A DNA stretch of 33,917 nucleotides from a virus, in the IMG/VR virus record IMGVR_UViG_3300007028_000018, positions 1 to 33,917 of that record. The stretch is one strand, 5' to 3'. The notes under the pieces were generated by a model that saw nothing but the letters and a program-made list of their open reading frames with translations, did not search any database and was not told the DNA's origin. Shown here one piece after another: positions 23,083 to 29,467 of this stretch. How positions within the stretch are numbered: position 1 is the first letter of the stretch; each line of letters opens with the position of its first letter. The position numbers were made by a program, and so were the translations under genes.

Positions 23083-23481
23083 CTACGCTGCCGCGGTGTC
23101 AGTGTCCCCAGCGCTAAGGGACACCTCCACGTCAATCTCGTCGAACCGGACGACGGGGCGTTTCGAACGACCCTCCTGCTCGAACTCAATCACCCGAAGC
23201 GCTTCGAGCTCGGTGAGGTTGCGATGGACCTCCTTGAAGTCACGCTCGACAAGGTCGGCAGCTGCCCGCATACTCTCAGGTTCGTGTGCGCGGATGGCCC
23301 GCAACAGCCCGAGGTTGGCTGGGCTGAGCAGCCGCTGGAGCTCGGTCTCCTCGTCGAGGACGAGGACATGTCGGTCATCGACGTCCTCGCCACGTTCCAT
23401 CGCATCGATGTCATCAAGCAGTGCGTCCCGTTCTTCGTCGCCGCCGCCCAGGCGGACGGTCAGAGTCTTGTGGTCTGTCAT
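23083..23481 (-). CDS. HVO_A0114-like winged-helix DNA-binding protein (probable antitoxin/regulator)
   Basis: This is a 132-residue protein. The C-terminal half is a winged helix-turn-helix (LLRAIRAHEPESMRAAADLV, then DFKEVHRNLTELEALRVIEF and a basic wing GRSKRPVVRFDEIDVEV). The N terminus is a short beta unit (HKTLTVRLGG) as in haloarchaeal HVO_A0114-like regulators. These are regularly encoded next to TumE (DUF6516) toxins, and here the upstream gene on the same strand is such a protein. It probably represses the pair and neutralises the toxin. ATG 23481 is preferred; an upstream in-frame ATG at 23544 would overlap the toxin gene and add non-conserved-looking residues. Confidence 0.75.
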   Translation of the reverse strand: MTDHKTLTVRLGGGDEERDALLDDIDAMERGEDVDDRHVLVLDEETELQRLLSPANLGLLRAIRAHEPESMRAAADLVERDFKEVHRNLTELEALRVIEFEQEGRSKRPVVRFDEIDVEVSLSAGDTDTAAA

Positions 23482-23524
23482 GGCTGTGGTCCTCCGAGAG
23501 TGGCACCCTCCGAGATGACGCCCC

Positions 23525-23809
23525 CTACGGTGGGAGGTCGGCAACTTCGCTTTCGAATCGCCGGATGAGCGCTTTCATGCCGGGGAAGTCGATTTCAGTC
23601 ACCCCATCGCTTGTGTGGCGCTCGTGCCCCTTCGACTGTTCGTGCGCGTTGTCGTACCGCAACAGCGTCTCGCCGTCGGTCGTACCGTAGTGCAGCGCGT
23701 AGTCATACCCGCAGGGGTATTTTTCGCTGTCGGTAGAGCGCACGCGGATATGCTTCACGTACTTGCCTTCGCGTTCGGTGAGTTCTCGCTCGGTCTCGTA
23801 GGGTGCCAT
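23525..23809 (-). CDS. TumE-like toxin (DUF6516 type), putative
   Basis: This is a 94-residue protein. The sequence YVKHIRVRSTDSEKYPCGYD, followed by LLRYDNAHEQSKGHERH, matches the DUF6516/TumE pattern (a beta unit, then a YDN-H...H motif close to the C-terminal helix). TumE proteins act as toxins paired with a DNA-binding antitoxin. Here the antitoxin gene follows 43 bases downstream. The pair would favour maintenance of the virus genome or limit competing viruses. Its promoter and operator-like repeats lie directly upstream (23816-23865). The size is close to the family norm. Confidence 0.72.
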   Translation of the reverse strand: MAPYETERELTEREGKYVKHIRVRSTDSEKYPCGYDYALHYGTTDGETLLRYDNAHEQSKGHERHTSDGVTEIDFPGMKALIRRFESEVADLPP

Positions 23810-23815
23810 CTACAT

Positions 23816-23865
23816 ATGATGGTACACGACCCATCATTATAAGCCTATGGGCCTAAACCCATCAT
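23816..23865 (-). promoter_or_regulatory. Promoter/operator region of the toxin-antitoxin pair
   Basis: Read on the minus strand, a TTATAATG TATA box (plus-strand 23836-23843) ends 26 bases before the ATG at 23809, which fits a leaderless transcript. ATGATGG (23816-23822) and CCATCAT (23831-23837) form an inverted repeat that touches the TATA box. CCCATCAT recurs at 23858-23865 on the other side of it. Repeats flanking the TATA box are where an autoregulating antitoxin would bind. Confidence 0.6.
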
Positions 23866-23916
23866 GGCTGGGCAGCTGTGTGGGTTCTGAGAATTCTGTA
23901 GAAATGAGCGGCAGCG

Positions 23917-24021
23917 TCAGCTATCGCCGATGTCGTACTCGACAGCGACCGTCCCGGCCCCATCGCGAACGAGGAACGGGCTCAGGACATCGATGGCATA
24001 ACGGTCGTCGTCACTCGCCAT
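23917..24021 (-). CDS. Small acidic protein at the end of the leftward early operon
   Basis: This is a 34-residue protein whose ATG overlaps the stop of the J-domain gene by 11 bases. Composition is acidic and protein-like (SDDDRYAIDVLSPFLVRDG in the middle). No domain is visible. Short last genes of this kind are frequent in haloarchaeal viruses, and the overlap is the main support. Confidence 0.45.
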   Translation of the reverse strand: MASDDDRYAIDVLSPFLVRDGAGTVAVEYDIGDS

Positions 24022-24646
24022 CCAGCATCGCCTCCTTCGCCTGCTGGATGCGCTGGAACTTGTCCCGGTCACCGTCGTCGTTGTCAGGATGGGCGTTAGC
24101 CGATAGTCGCCGGGCGACCGCCTCGACGACGTCGTCGGGCGCGTCCGGTGCGACACCAAGAACGACATGGGGTTCCTGCGTTGACGCCACGCCAGACCCG
24201 TCACCGGCGACGATGACGTCTTTGTCTCCGGAGGGCAGCTGCGCGGTAGCGAACTCGTCCTGACCGGTGTGGACCGGCCGGTTTGACATCTTTCGCTTCT
24301 CCTTGATGTACAGGCCGATGGTCCGGACGTTGTCCCGGACGTCGTCGTACTCGTCGGCTGCAACACAGTACTGCTGGCCGTCCATACTCCATCGGACCAC
24401 AGCGCCCGGGTCCGACGGGTTCGCATTCGCGTAGGGACGGCCGTCGTTCTTGCGGTGGGGTGCCGCCGTCGAGAGGCGCCAGTCGTCAACACCCAGTCGG
24501 TCCTCCAGCTCGGCTTCAATCTGGTTGATTGCCTCGGCAAGCGTCACCGAGTACTTCGTCGTCGAGGTCCGCCGCGAGCTGGACGTCCGGTCCTGCCAGT
24601 GGGGCCAGTCGATTTCGCCGTCGGTGCGGTCGGTCTTACTCGGCAT
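24011..24646 (-). CDS. J-domain (DnaJ-like) protein
   Basis: This is a 211-residue protein. The C-terminal part (about 160-209) is a J domain with the diagnostic HPD at residues 186-188. The helix before it is VVEAVARRLSANAHPD and the one after is DKFQRIQQAKEAML. J domains stimulate DnaK/Hsp70 ATPase, so the protein could recruit the host chaperone to viral replication or assembly, as DnaJ does in lambda replication. The N terminus is polar (SSSRRTSTTKYSV), then a globular region with WRLSTAAPHRKNDGRPY. It may deliver a viral client to the chaperone. The gene overlaps both neighbours by 11 bases. Confidence 0.75.
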   Translation of the reverse strand: MPSKTDRTDGEIDWPHWQDRTSSSRRTSTTKYSVTLAEAINQIEAELEDRLGVDDWRLSTAAPHRKNDGRPYANANPSDPGAVVRWSMDGQQYCVAADEYDDVRDNVRTIGLYIKEKRKMSNRPVHTGQDEFATAQLPSGDKDVIVAGDGSGVASTQEPHVVLGVAPDAPDDVVEAVARRLSANAHPDNDDGDRDKFQRIQQAKEAMLDGE

Positions 24647-24848
24647 CGGCGGCCTCCTGGAGCTCCCGCAGCTCTGCCTCTGCTTCGGCTAGGTGGGACT
24701 CGACGACGTCCAAGGCCTGGTCGTGGCCGACGTCCAGTGCCGAGTTTGTGACGGCCCCGATGTTCGCGTAGACCAGCTCACGATTGACGTTCCGGTCGTC
24801 GGGAGCCGTCAGTGCGAGTCCGCGCTCGGTCGTGTCGCGCTCAGGCAT
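24636..24848 (-). CDS. Small helical protein of the leftward early operon
   Basis: This is a 70-residue protein, beginning MPERDTTERGLALTAPDDRN and ending in a long Glu/Ala-rich helix (VVESHLAEAEAELRELQEAA), likely a coiled coil. No family is recognised. It overlaps the J-domain gene (11 bases) and the upstream gene (8 bases), so it is translationally coupled. ATG 24848 is chosen; the longer open frame to 24932 would run deep into the upstream gene. Confidence 0.6.
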   Translation of the reverse strand: MPERDTTERGLALTAPDDRNVNRELVYANIGAVTNSALDVGHDQALDVVESHLAEAEAELRELQEAADAE

Positions 24849-25095
24849 CGTCCTTCTCCCGCAGCTCGCCACACACCTCGTCGACGACCATATCGTACAC
24901 CTCGGGGAAGTGTTCGCGAAGCGTCTCGACATCGTCGCCGAGCTTCTTTTTGACCCGGTTCCGGACCAACGACTCGACTTTGTACTTGTAGTTGTCCGAC
25001 ACGTCTTTCTCGCCGGCCAGGATGTCGCGCTCGGTCTCGGTTAGGAGAGCGCGCCCCTCGTCGCTCATTGACTGTGGTGTTTCGGTGGCTCCCAT
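24841..25095 (-). CDS. First gene of the leftward early operon, helical putative regulator
   Basis: This is an 84-residue all-helical protein. The stretch SDEGRALLTETERDILAGE, followed by KYKVESLVRNRVKKKLGDD, resembles a helical pattern widespread in haloarchaeal small regulators, with a basic helix that may bind nucleic acid. A second ATG at 25068 would give 75 residues beginning MSDEGRALL and may be the true start. It faces the rightward early operon across a 196-base control region. A role as early regulator is inferred from position and size. Confidence 0.62.
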   Translation of the reverse strand: MGATETPQSMSDEGRALLTETERDILAGEKDVSDNYKYKVESLVRNRVKKKLGDDVETLREHFPEVYDMVVDEVCGELREKDDA

Positions 25096-25104
25096 ATATT
25101 ACCT

Positions 25105-25211
25105 CATATCGTATGTGACGCGCACCCGGCATAGTTCTTACGACAAATAGTATGTACTACTGGCAGTGTATACTATATCCGGTATCTATAAGTGGATGGG
25201 CATACGATATA
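25105..25211. promoter_or_regulatory. Divergent early control region with split inverted repeat
   Basis: CATATCGTATG (25105-25115) and CATACGATATA (25201-25211) are inverted repeats matching at 10 of 11 bases and centred 96 bases apart. Between them are TAGTA-TG-TACTA (25148-25159), GTATAC and a TATA-like CTATAAG (25185-25191) reading rightward. AT-rich bases here contrast with the surrounding genes. The arrangement suggests one regulator bound at two sites, controlling both early operons and perhaps looping the DNA. Confidence 0.55.
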
Positions 25212-25217
25212 GAGTAA

Positions 25218-25290
25218 GAAGCGCGGGAGCTCGCCGGTGCAGAATCCGGACGGTGCTTGGAACACCGCCCGCGCTTCGGAGAAACGAAGC
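25218..25290 (+). promoter_or_regulatory. Leader RNA with two mutually exclusive folds (candidate riboswitch or attenuator)
   Basis: The putative transcript starts near 25212. Fold 1: a perfect 10-bp stem, GAAGCGCGGG (25218-25227) with CCCGCGCTTC (25268-25277), encloses two hairpins, CCGG/CCGG (25234-25249) and CGGTG/CACCG (25251-25267), making a three-way junction. Fold 2: GCTTCG (25273-25278) pairs with CGAAGC (25285-25290), a 6-bp hairpin ending one base before the ATG at 25292, with GGAG (25278-25281) in its stem/loop. The folds share bases 25273-25277, so they exclude each other. Only the sequence was inspected; function is inference. Confidence 0.55.
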
Positions 25291-25291
25291 A

Positions 25292-25600
25292 ATGCAAGCT
25301 ATCACCCGCACCGGACTTAACTCGTCCGGCACGACCGCGACGCTCGCCCACGACTTGGGCGACGATATCGAATCAGCAACCCTCGGCACGGACGCCGACG
25401 GCTACGACCACCACTACTGGCTCGGCGCCGACTGCGTTGTCGTCTACGACAGCGAGGGTGTCGACCACGTCGAGCACCTCGACGGCCGCGTCCTCGACGA
25501 CTGGGTCAGCTACGTCGCCCAAGAGCGTGGCTGGGACACCATCGGGCAGCTGGCCGACCTGCTCGTCGAGGCCGACCGCCGACGCAAGGGGGGACTCTGA
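25292..25600 (+). CDS. First gene of the rightward early operon, unknown
   Basis: This is a 102-residue acidic protein. The first 20 residues (MQAITRTGLNSSGTTATLAH) are polar. A beta-rich centre with an aromatic/His patch (GYDHHYWLGADCVVVYDSEG) is followed by a helix (WVSYVAQERGWDTIGQLADL). No known family is recognised. It sits immediately behind the leader RNA with two alternative folds, so its synthesis may be regulated. The stop overlaps the next start (TGATG), so the whole operon is coupled. The long upstream open frame reading from 25166 overlaps the leader and is not favoured. Confidence 0.65.
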   Translation: MQAITRTGLNSSGTTATLAHDLGDDIESATLGTDADGYDHHYWLGADCVVVYDSEGVDHVEHLDGRVLDDWVSYVAQERGWDTIGQLADLLVEADRRRKGGL

Positions 25601-26073
25601 TGGTCGACGAACAGAAGGTCCGGAGCGAGGCCACCACCATCGCCGCCGGCGCCCGCAGAACGCGCGACCTCACCGACCGCGAGTCGGAGTGTCTGCGTGA
25701 CCTCCTCGCCGGCGACGAAGCGTTCGCCCTGCTCGTGACGGCCCAACAGAACGCGGTCCTCGTCGACACCAACGACCACGACATCGGCGAGGTCGTCGAA
25801 CAGTTAGCAGTTGATGCAGCCGGCGCCGCGGCCGATGCCATCGACCGTATCATCGACGAACGGGTCGGCGACGCGAAGGACATCGTCGTGTTCGCCGACG
25901 AGGTCGACGCGCTGTCGTGGGCTGTGGCCATCGACCCGTACCAGTCCGAGTTCAGGACGGTCACCGACCTACAGCGGGCGACGCGGCCGGAGCTGGTCAA
26001 CGCTGGAATGGCCCCGAAGCTGGTCGACCGCGTGAAAGATGACGTGGGCGACTTCGTGGAGGGCCAAGCATGA
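25600..26073 (+). CDS. Early operon protein, unknown
   Basis: This is a 157-residue acidic, mainly helical protein. A central region (FALLVTAQQNAVLVDTND) is followed by a long helix (QLAVDAAGAAADAIDRIIDE). The C terminus (LQRATRPELVNAGMAPKLVD) looks like a short helix-hairpin-helix-type motif that could touch DNA. No family can be named. It overlaps both neighbours (TGATG upstream, ATGA downstream), so it is expressed with the early operon. Confidence 0.65.
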   Translation: MVDEQKVRSEATTIAAGARRTRDLTDRESECLRDLLAGDEAFALLVTAQQNAVLVDTNDHDIGEVVEQLAVDAAGAAADAIDRIIDERVGDAKDIVVFADEVDALSWAVAIDPYQSEFRTVTDLQRATRPELVNAGMAPKLVDRVKDDVGDFVEGQA

Positions 26074-26537
26074 CGGTTGACGGCCGCATCCGCGCCGGCG
26101 ACGTCGCCATCGACCTCGTCGAGCGCGGCAAGGTCCTAGTCGTCGAGAAGGCCGCCCACTCTGTCGCGGCTCACCAGCAGGCCGAGAGTTACGACATTCA
26201 GACGTACAAGAGCCATCCGTTGCTGGACATCAGCGACGACGAGGCTGTCTGGACCTGCGTCTATCTGCCGGACAAGCCCACGACGGAGTTTTCCGGGGGC
26301 TACGACTTCCCCGAATCGCGGCTGGCTCGTCTCCCCGTTGAGGAGGCTCGCGAGTCGTTCCGCCGGCCGCAGGAACGGCAGGTGGTGTCGATGCTTGAGA
26401 CGCTGTTCGCCCAAGCGCTAGACGACCACGCTTGGGAAGAGGTCACCACTGTGGCCGAGCGGTGCCTGCCCAGCGACCTCGTCGACGAAGCCCGCGAGCT
26501 CGCCGACGTCGAGCGGACCATCGGGGGCGATGAGTGA
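26070..26537 (+). CDS. Early operon protein, unknown
   Basis: This is a 155-residue protein. The N terminus forms a compact beta unit (GDVAIDLVERGKVLVVEKAA, a pattern seen in several small haloviral proteins). A middle with WTCVYLPDKPTTEFSGGYDF is followed by a C-terminal helical third with RSF-type helices. No function can be assigned. It is linked by ATGA (26070) to the preceding gene and overlaps the next start, consistent with a co-translated set of small early proteins. Confidence 0.65.
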   Translation: MTVDGRIRAGDVAIDLVERGKVLVVEKAAHSVAAHQQAESYDIQTYKSHPLLDISDDEAVWTCVYLPDKPTTEFSGGYDFPESRLARLPVEEARESFRRPQERQVVSMLETLFAQALDDHAWEEVTTVAERCLPSDLVDEARELADVERTIGGDE

Positions 26538-26884
26538 TGGCGGTCTCGACCGACGCCGACGTCGAAGCCATCGCCCAGCTGGACGGGCGCGACGTGAAGG
26601 CGTTGACCCGGACCATGACGACCTGCGATACGGAGCCCGACCTGCTCGACAGTCAGGTCGCCGTCTACAGCAGCCACTACGACCGCGGCCGCTGGGTTAC
26701 GAACCGCTACGTTGTCGACCCCGAGGCCGGCGTCTGTGGCTGTCCCGACATGCTCCACCGGCGGCCCGACGGTGGCTGCCAGCATCTCCGGCGCGTGTGG
26801 TTCCGCCGGGGCGACCTGACCATCCCCGTCGGTGTCGACCGTAGTGCGCTCGCCGAAGATCTGCGCGAGGTGCTACAGGCGTGA
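26537..26884 (+). CDS. SWIM-type zinc-finger protein, putative
   Basis: This is a 115-residue protein. The C-terminal region shows CGCPDMLHRRPDGGCQHLRR, a CxC...CxH arrangement typical of SWIM zinc fingers, which bind DNA or proteins. The region before it (VAVYSSHYDRGRWVTNRYVV) is the beta unit usual ahead of a SWIM finger. The start is ATG 26537 in a TGATG overlap; GTG 26534 is equally possible. Free-standing SWIM proteins are common in haloarchaeal genomes and viruses. A regulatory role is inferred. Confidence 0.72.
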   Translation: MAVSTDADVEAIAQLDGRDVKALTRTMTTCDTEPDLLDSQVAVYSSHYDRGRWVTNRYVVDPEAGVCGCPDMLHRRPDGGCQHLRRVWFRRGDLTIPVGVDRSALAEDLREVLQA

Positions 26885-26973
26885 GACTTATCGGCATCCC
26901 GCTGCCGAAGACCTCGTCGGTGCTGGTCGTCTCCTACAGTCGTGGCAGTGGCTTGGGGTGGGAGGTCGTATGA
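26881..26973 (+). CDS. Coupled 30-residue mini-protein
   Basis: This GTG-started frame overlaps the previous stop as GTGA (26881-26884), and its stop overlaps the next ATG as ATGA (26970-26973). The peptide (MRLIGIPLPKTSSVLVVSYS, then RGSGLGWEVV) is hydrophobic and balanced. Exact coupling on both sides argues that it is translated. No domain or function can be recognised. Confidence 0.5.
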   Translation: MRLIGIPLPKTSSVLVVSYSRGSGLGWEVV

Positions 26974-27212
26974 GACCCGACGCCCGCTCGTTTTCGGACC
27001 CGGACACTGAGTTCGAGATTATCAGAGAGATCCAGTCCGTCGGTCGCGGGGGCTGTACGGCACTCCGCCCGACTGGCGAGGTGCGGTGTCTCGGCCAGTG
27101 TGCCGACGGCGGAGTCTGCGGTCGCGTCGCCGCCGCGCCCGAGTATATCCCCCACCGCGAGGGGTGTGACCAAGCCGACGTCGTCAGCGAGTTCTACGCC
27201 GAAATACACTAA
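26970..27212 (+). CDS. Cys-rich small protein, last gene of the rightward early operon
   Basis: This is an 80-residue protein. Five cysteines and a histidine lie in its second half (GGCTALRP, RCLGQCADGGVCGR, HREGCDQAD), likely a zinc site. The start is ATG 26970, overlapping the mini-gene stop. The longer open frame from 26832 overlaps the SWIM gene and is rejected. A likely terminator hairpin follows directly. Function unknown; DNA or protein binding is possible. Confidence 0.65.
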   Translation: MRPDARSFSDPDTEFEIIREIQSVGRGGCTALRPTGEVRCLGQCADGGVCGRVAAAPEYIPHREGCDQADVVSEFYAEIH

Positions 27213-27214
27213 GC

Positions 27215-27258
27215 GGCAGGCTCTGCTGGCCCTGCCAAATAAGTCGAAATTGTTTTTG
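27215..27258 (+). terminator. Probable terminator of the rightward early operon
   Basis: GGCAGG (27215-27220) pairs with CCTGCC (27231-27236) around a 10-base loop. A T-rich stretch (TTGTTTTTG) follows a few bases later at 27250-27258. A GC hairpin and a T run at the end of a gene block suggest termination. Archaeal termination depends mainly on the T run. Confidence 0.5.
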
Positions 27259-27281
27259 TGCTCGTTAGTTGTTAGATAATC

Positions 27282-27716
27282 ATGCCTTATTGTCCAAGCT
27301 GTGGCACTGAAGTAGCAGACAACGATTATTTTTGTACTGAGTGTGGCACGTCGGTCCAAACTGGAGGGGAGCCAGCAAACCAAAACGCCAGTTCAGCGTC
27401 CGATTCAGGCACGGCAACACCTGCCGAGCCGGCAACACAGAGCGACACAACACGGGATTCAATGTTCTATGTCGGTGCAGTACTCGGTGTGATTGGGGTG
27501 TTGTTGTTTCCGTATTTCTTCTTCCTAGTCGCCCTCCCGGAAGCCATCCTCCAACTCTGGAACCGCAGTATTCAAGATTCACTGCCGTCGGATGCTAGGA
27601 ATAACCCAGCTGTCTCTGGCACCCTCCTCATTTTCCGATGGTTCGGAAACTTTCTGATATTAGTTATCGTGCTGGCACTTATAGGAGGCGTACTCCTAGG
27701 GCTGGCGAGTCTGTAG
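27282..27716 (+). CDS. Zinc-ribbon membrane protein
   Basis: This is a 144-residue protein. It begins with a zinc ribbon (CPSCGTEVADNDYFCTECG, four Cys within residues 4-22), then a Ser/Thr/Ala-rich linker. Two hydrophobic segments follow (about 62-84 and 118-140), so the finger probably stays in the cytoplasm at the membrane. Codon and base use are clearly more AT-rich than neighbouring genes, a sign of separate acquisition. It points towards a similar zinc-ribbon membrane gene on the opposite strand, with 7 bases between the stops. Such proteins occur in haloarchaea without a known job. Superinfection exclusion or host membrane targeting is possible. Confidence 0.72.
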   Translation: MPYCPSCGTEVADNDYFCTECGTSVQTGGEPANQNASSASDSGTATPAEPATQSDTTRDSMFYVGAVLGVIGVLLFPYFFFLVALPEAILQLWNRSIQDSLPSDARNNPAVSGTLLIFRWFGNFLILVIVLALIGGVLLGLASL

Positions 27717-27723
27717 TACGACC

Positions 27724-28161
27724 TCACCGATACATCTTGTAGCCACGGTACAGCACGTAAAACGGCAGTGTAAGCAGGTATAGCAGATAAACGGCGATGA
27801 CTATGTAGATTGGACGGCTTGTTGATAGGTCCCCGGACCGAATCGCCCCCCGGGCGTCATACCAGAGCAGTGGAATTGACCCAAACACGCACAGCGTACC
27901 CATCAGTGAGACGATACTCACTTGACCTGACACCAATTGTGGGTAAGAAACTAAAAATATCAACCACCCAAATCCTAACAATACCAAGCTAATAACCGGC
28001 GATTTTGGGTTTTGGGTACTCTGTGCTTCTTGTTCTTGCGTCTGTGGAGGTTCTTTCGGCTCAGATTTCTTGTCAGCCGCGAGATCTGCCCCACAATTTG
28101 GGCAGAAAGACGCGCCCTCAACGCCACTGCCACAAGCAGGACAATAGTTCGGTTCACCCAT
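27724..28161 (-). CDS. Zinc-ribbon membrane protein, convergent partner
   Basis: This is a 145-residue protein. An N-terminal zinc ribbon (CPACGSGVEGASFCPNCG) is followed by a polar linker (KSEPKEPPQTQEQEAQ). Three hydrophobic segments (about 58-75, 82-98 and 115-135) follow, so it is a multi-pass membrane protein. ATG 28161 places the ribbon at the very N terminus; an upstream ATG at 28200 is less likely. It is lower in GC than the viral core and convergent with the other zinc-ribbon gene. The two share architecture, not obvious residue identity outside the ribbon. Function unknown; a virus-carried accessory (moron) is inferred. Confidence 0.72.
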   Translation of the reverse strand: MGEPNYCPACGSGVEGASFCPNCGADLAADKKSEPKEPPQTQEQEAQSTQNPKSPVISLVLLGFGWLIFLVSYPQLVSGQVSIVSLMGTLCVFGSIPLLWYDARGAIRSGDLSTSRPIYIVIAVYLLYLLTLPFYVLYRGYKMYR

Positions 28162-28228
28162 TCTATTGAAAGGCTCTTTCTGGCAGTCAATAAAACCCAA
28201 TTGAAAAACATCCGGACATCACGCACCC

Positions 28229-28237
28229 ATTTATATA
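28229..28237 (+). promoter_or_regulatory. TATA box of the Orc1/Cdc6 gene
   Basis: TTTATATAC lies 24-32 bases before the ATG at 28261. The upstream ATG at 28240 is too close to be reached by a transcript from this box. The spacing therefore supports a leaderless start at 28261. Confidence 0.7.
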
Positions 28238-28260
28238 CCATGCTACCCCTCGATGCTGAC

Positions 28261-29325
28261 ATGATTGCTGACCGGTCGGTTTTTGACGATGACTACCCGC
28301 CCGAACGGCTGCTCCACCGCGACGCGGAAGTCGACCGCGTCGCGACGGCGCTCGAACCGGCCAAGCGCGGCGACCAGGGCGACGATCTTCTCATCGACGG
28401 CGGGCCTGGCGTCGGCAAGACAACCCTCGCGAAGCACACCCTCTCTCGACTATCGGCCCAGGCCGCTATCGACACGGTCCACGTCGAGTGTATGGGCCGG
28501 ACGACCGCCGGCATCCTGCGAGAGGTGCTGGCCGCGGTCGGGCCCGAGCCCGCCGCGAACACTCCCCGGGAGGACCTGTGTCTCACCCTTCGCGAGCGCG
28601 TGACCGAGCCCCTCGTCGTCGTCCTCGACGAGGCCACCGATGTCCACGACACCAAGGCTCTCGAACGGTTGGCCGATGTCGACCTACTCTCGCTCGTGGT
28701 CATCGCCTACGACGCTGACAAGTGGCTGTCGCACGCCCCACGGCGGGTCGCCCAGCGGTTCCACGGCGCCGCGCTCAGCTTGGACCGCTACGGGACCGGT
28801 GAGCTCGCGGACATCCTCGAACCCCGCGCCGAGAAGGGGCTCGACCACGGCGTCGTCTCACGACGGCAGCTGGAGGTCATCGCCGACGAGGTCGCCGGCG
28901 TCGCCCGGTACGGCATCTACTCGTTGCTGGCCGCGGCCGAACTCGCCGACGACCGCGACCACCACACTGTTCGCGACGAAGACGTCGCCGGCGCCTACCC
29001 GCTGGCTCGGGAGTGGATGCGCCAAGCCGCACTGGACTCGTTGAGCTATCATCATCACGTCCTGTACGCGCTGGTTCGGGAGGCCGGGCGCATCGATGGG
29101 CAGGCGCTGCATGACCGCTACGACAGTGTCGGTGACCAGATATACTCCGGCCGGTCGCACACGCCACTCGGGGACCGGGCCCAGCGCCGGAAGCTCCGAA
29201 AGCTCGCCGACTACGACCTCATCGACCTGGAGGGCTCGACGCGGGACCGGACCTATGCCGTCGTCGACGAGAGTGTCCGGTCGGGGTATGATATCGAGGT
29301 CGACGCCGCACGGCGGGCTGAGTAA
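28261..29325 (+). CDS. cdc6: Orc1/Cdc6-type replication initiator (AAA+ ATPase)
   Basis: This is a 354-residue protein that should bind the viral origin and load the replicative helicase. The N-terminal AAA+ module has the family opening (ADRSVFDDDYPPERLLHRDA), Walker A GGPGVGKTT (residues 47-55) and Walker B VVVLDEA (Asp123/Glu124). The lid follows to about 260, and the last 90 residues are the winged-helix DNA-binding domain (around RRKLRKLADYDLIDLEG). The length is somewhat shorter than typical chromosomal Orc1 (about 400), as is common for plasmid and virus versions. The start is 28261, supported by the TATA box. No clear origin repeats were seen nearby. The gene implies self-directed replication using host helicase. 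Confidence 0.92.
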   Translation: MIADRSVFDDDYPPERLLHRDAEVDRVATALEPAKRGDQGDDLLIDGGPGVGKTTLAKHTLSRLSAQAAIDTVHVECMGRTTAGILREVLAAVGPEPAANTPREDLCLTLRERVTEPLVVVLDEATDVHDTKALERLADVDLLSLVVIAYDADKWLSHAPRRVAQRFHGAALSLDRYGTGELADILEPRAEKGLDHGVVSRRQLEVIADEVAGVARYGIYSLLAAAELADDRDHHTVRDEDVAGAYPLAREWMRQAALDSLSYHHHVLYALVREAGRIDGQALHDRYDSVGDQIYSGRSHTPLGDRAQRRKLRKLADYDLIDLEGSTRDRTYAVVDESVRSGYDIEVDAARRAE

Positions 29326-29467
29326 CACTACCACAGCTACGGCACGCCGCGCGCAGATACGTGCATGAAGCTTTGACTCCCCTCATCCGAGACAGCGGCG
29401 ATGAAAATGAAATAATCTACTTCAAACCCAAGATAGATAACGATGGGTGTTGAATTACTAGTGAACC

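Noticed and set aside
28161-28260. Replication origin repeats upstream of the Orc1/Cdc6 gene
   Set aside because: No repeated origin-recognition-box-like sequence was seen in the short intergenic region; the AT bases are explained by the TATA box.
29342-29364. GCACG/CGTGC hairpin as the Orc1/Cdc6 terminator
   Set aside because: The stem is only 5 bp with a 13-base loop and no T run follows, so support is too weak.
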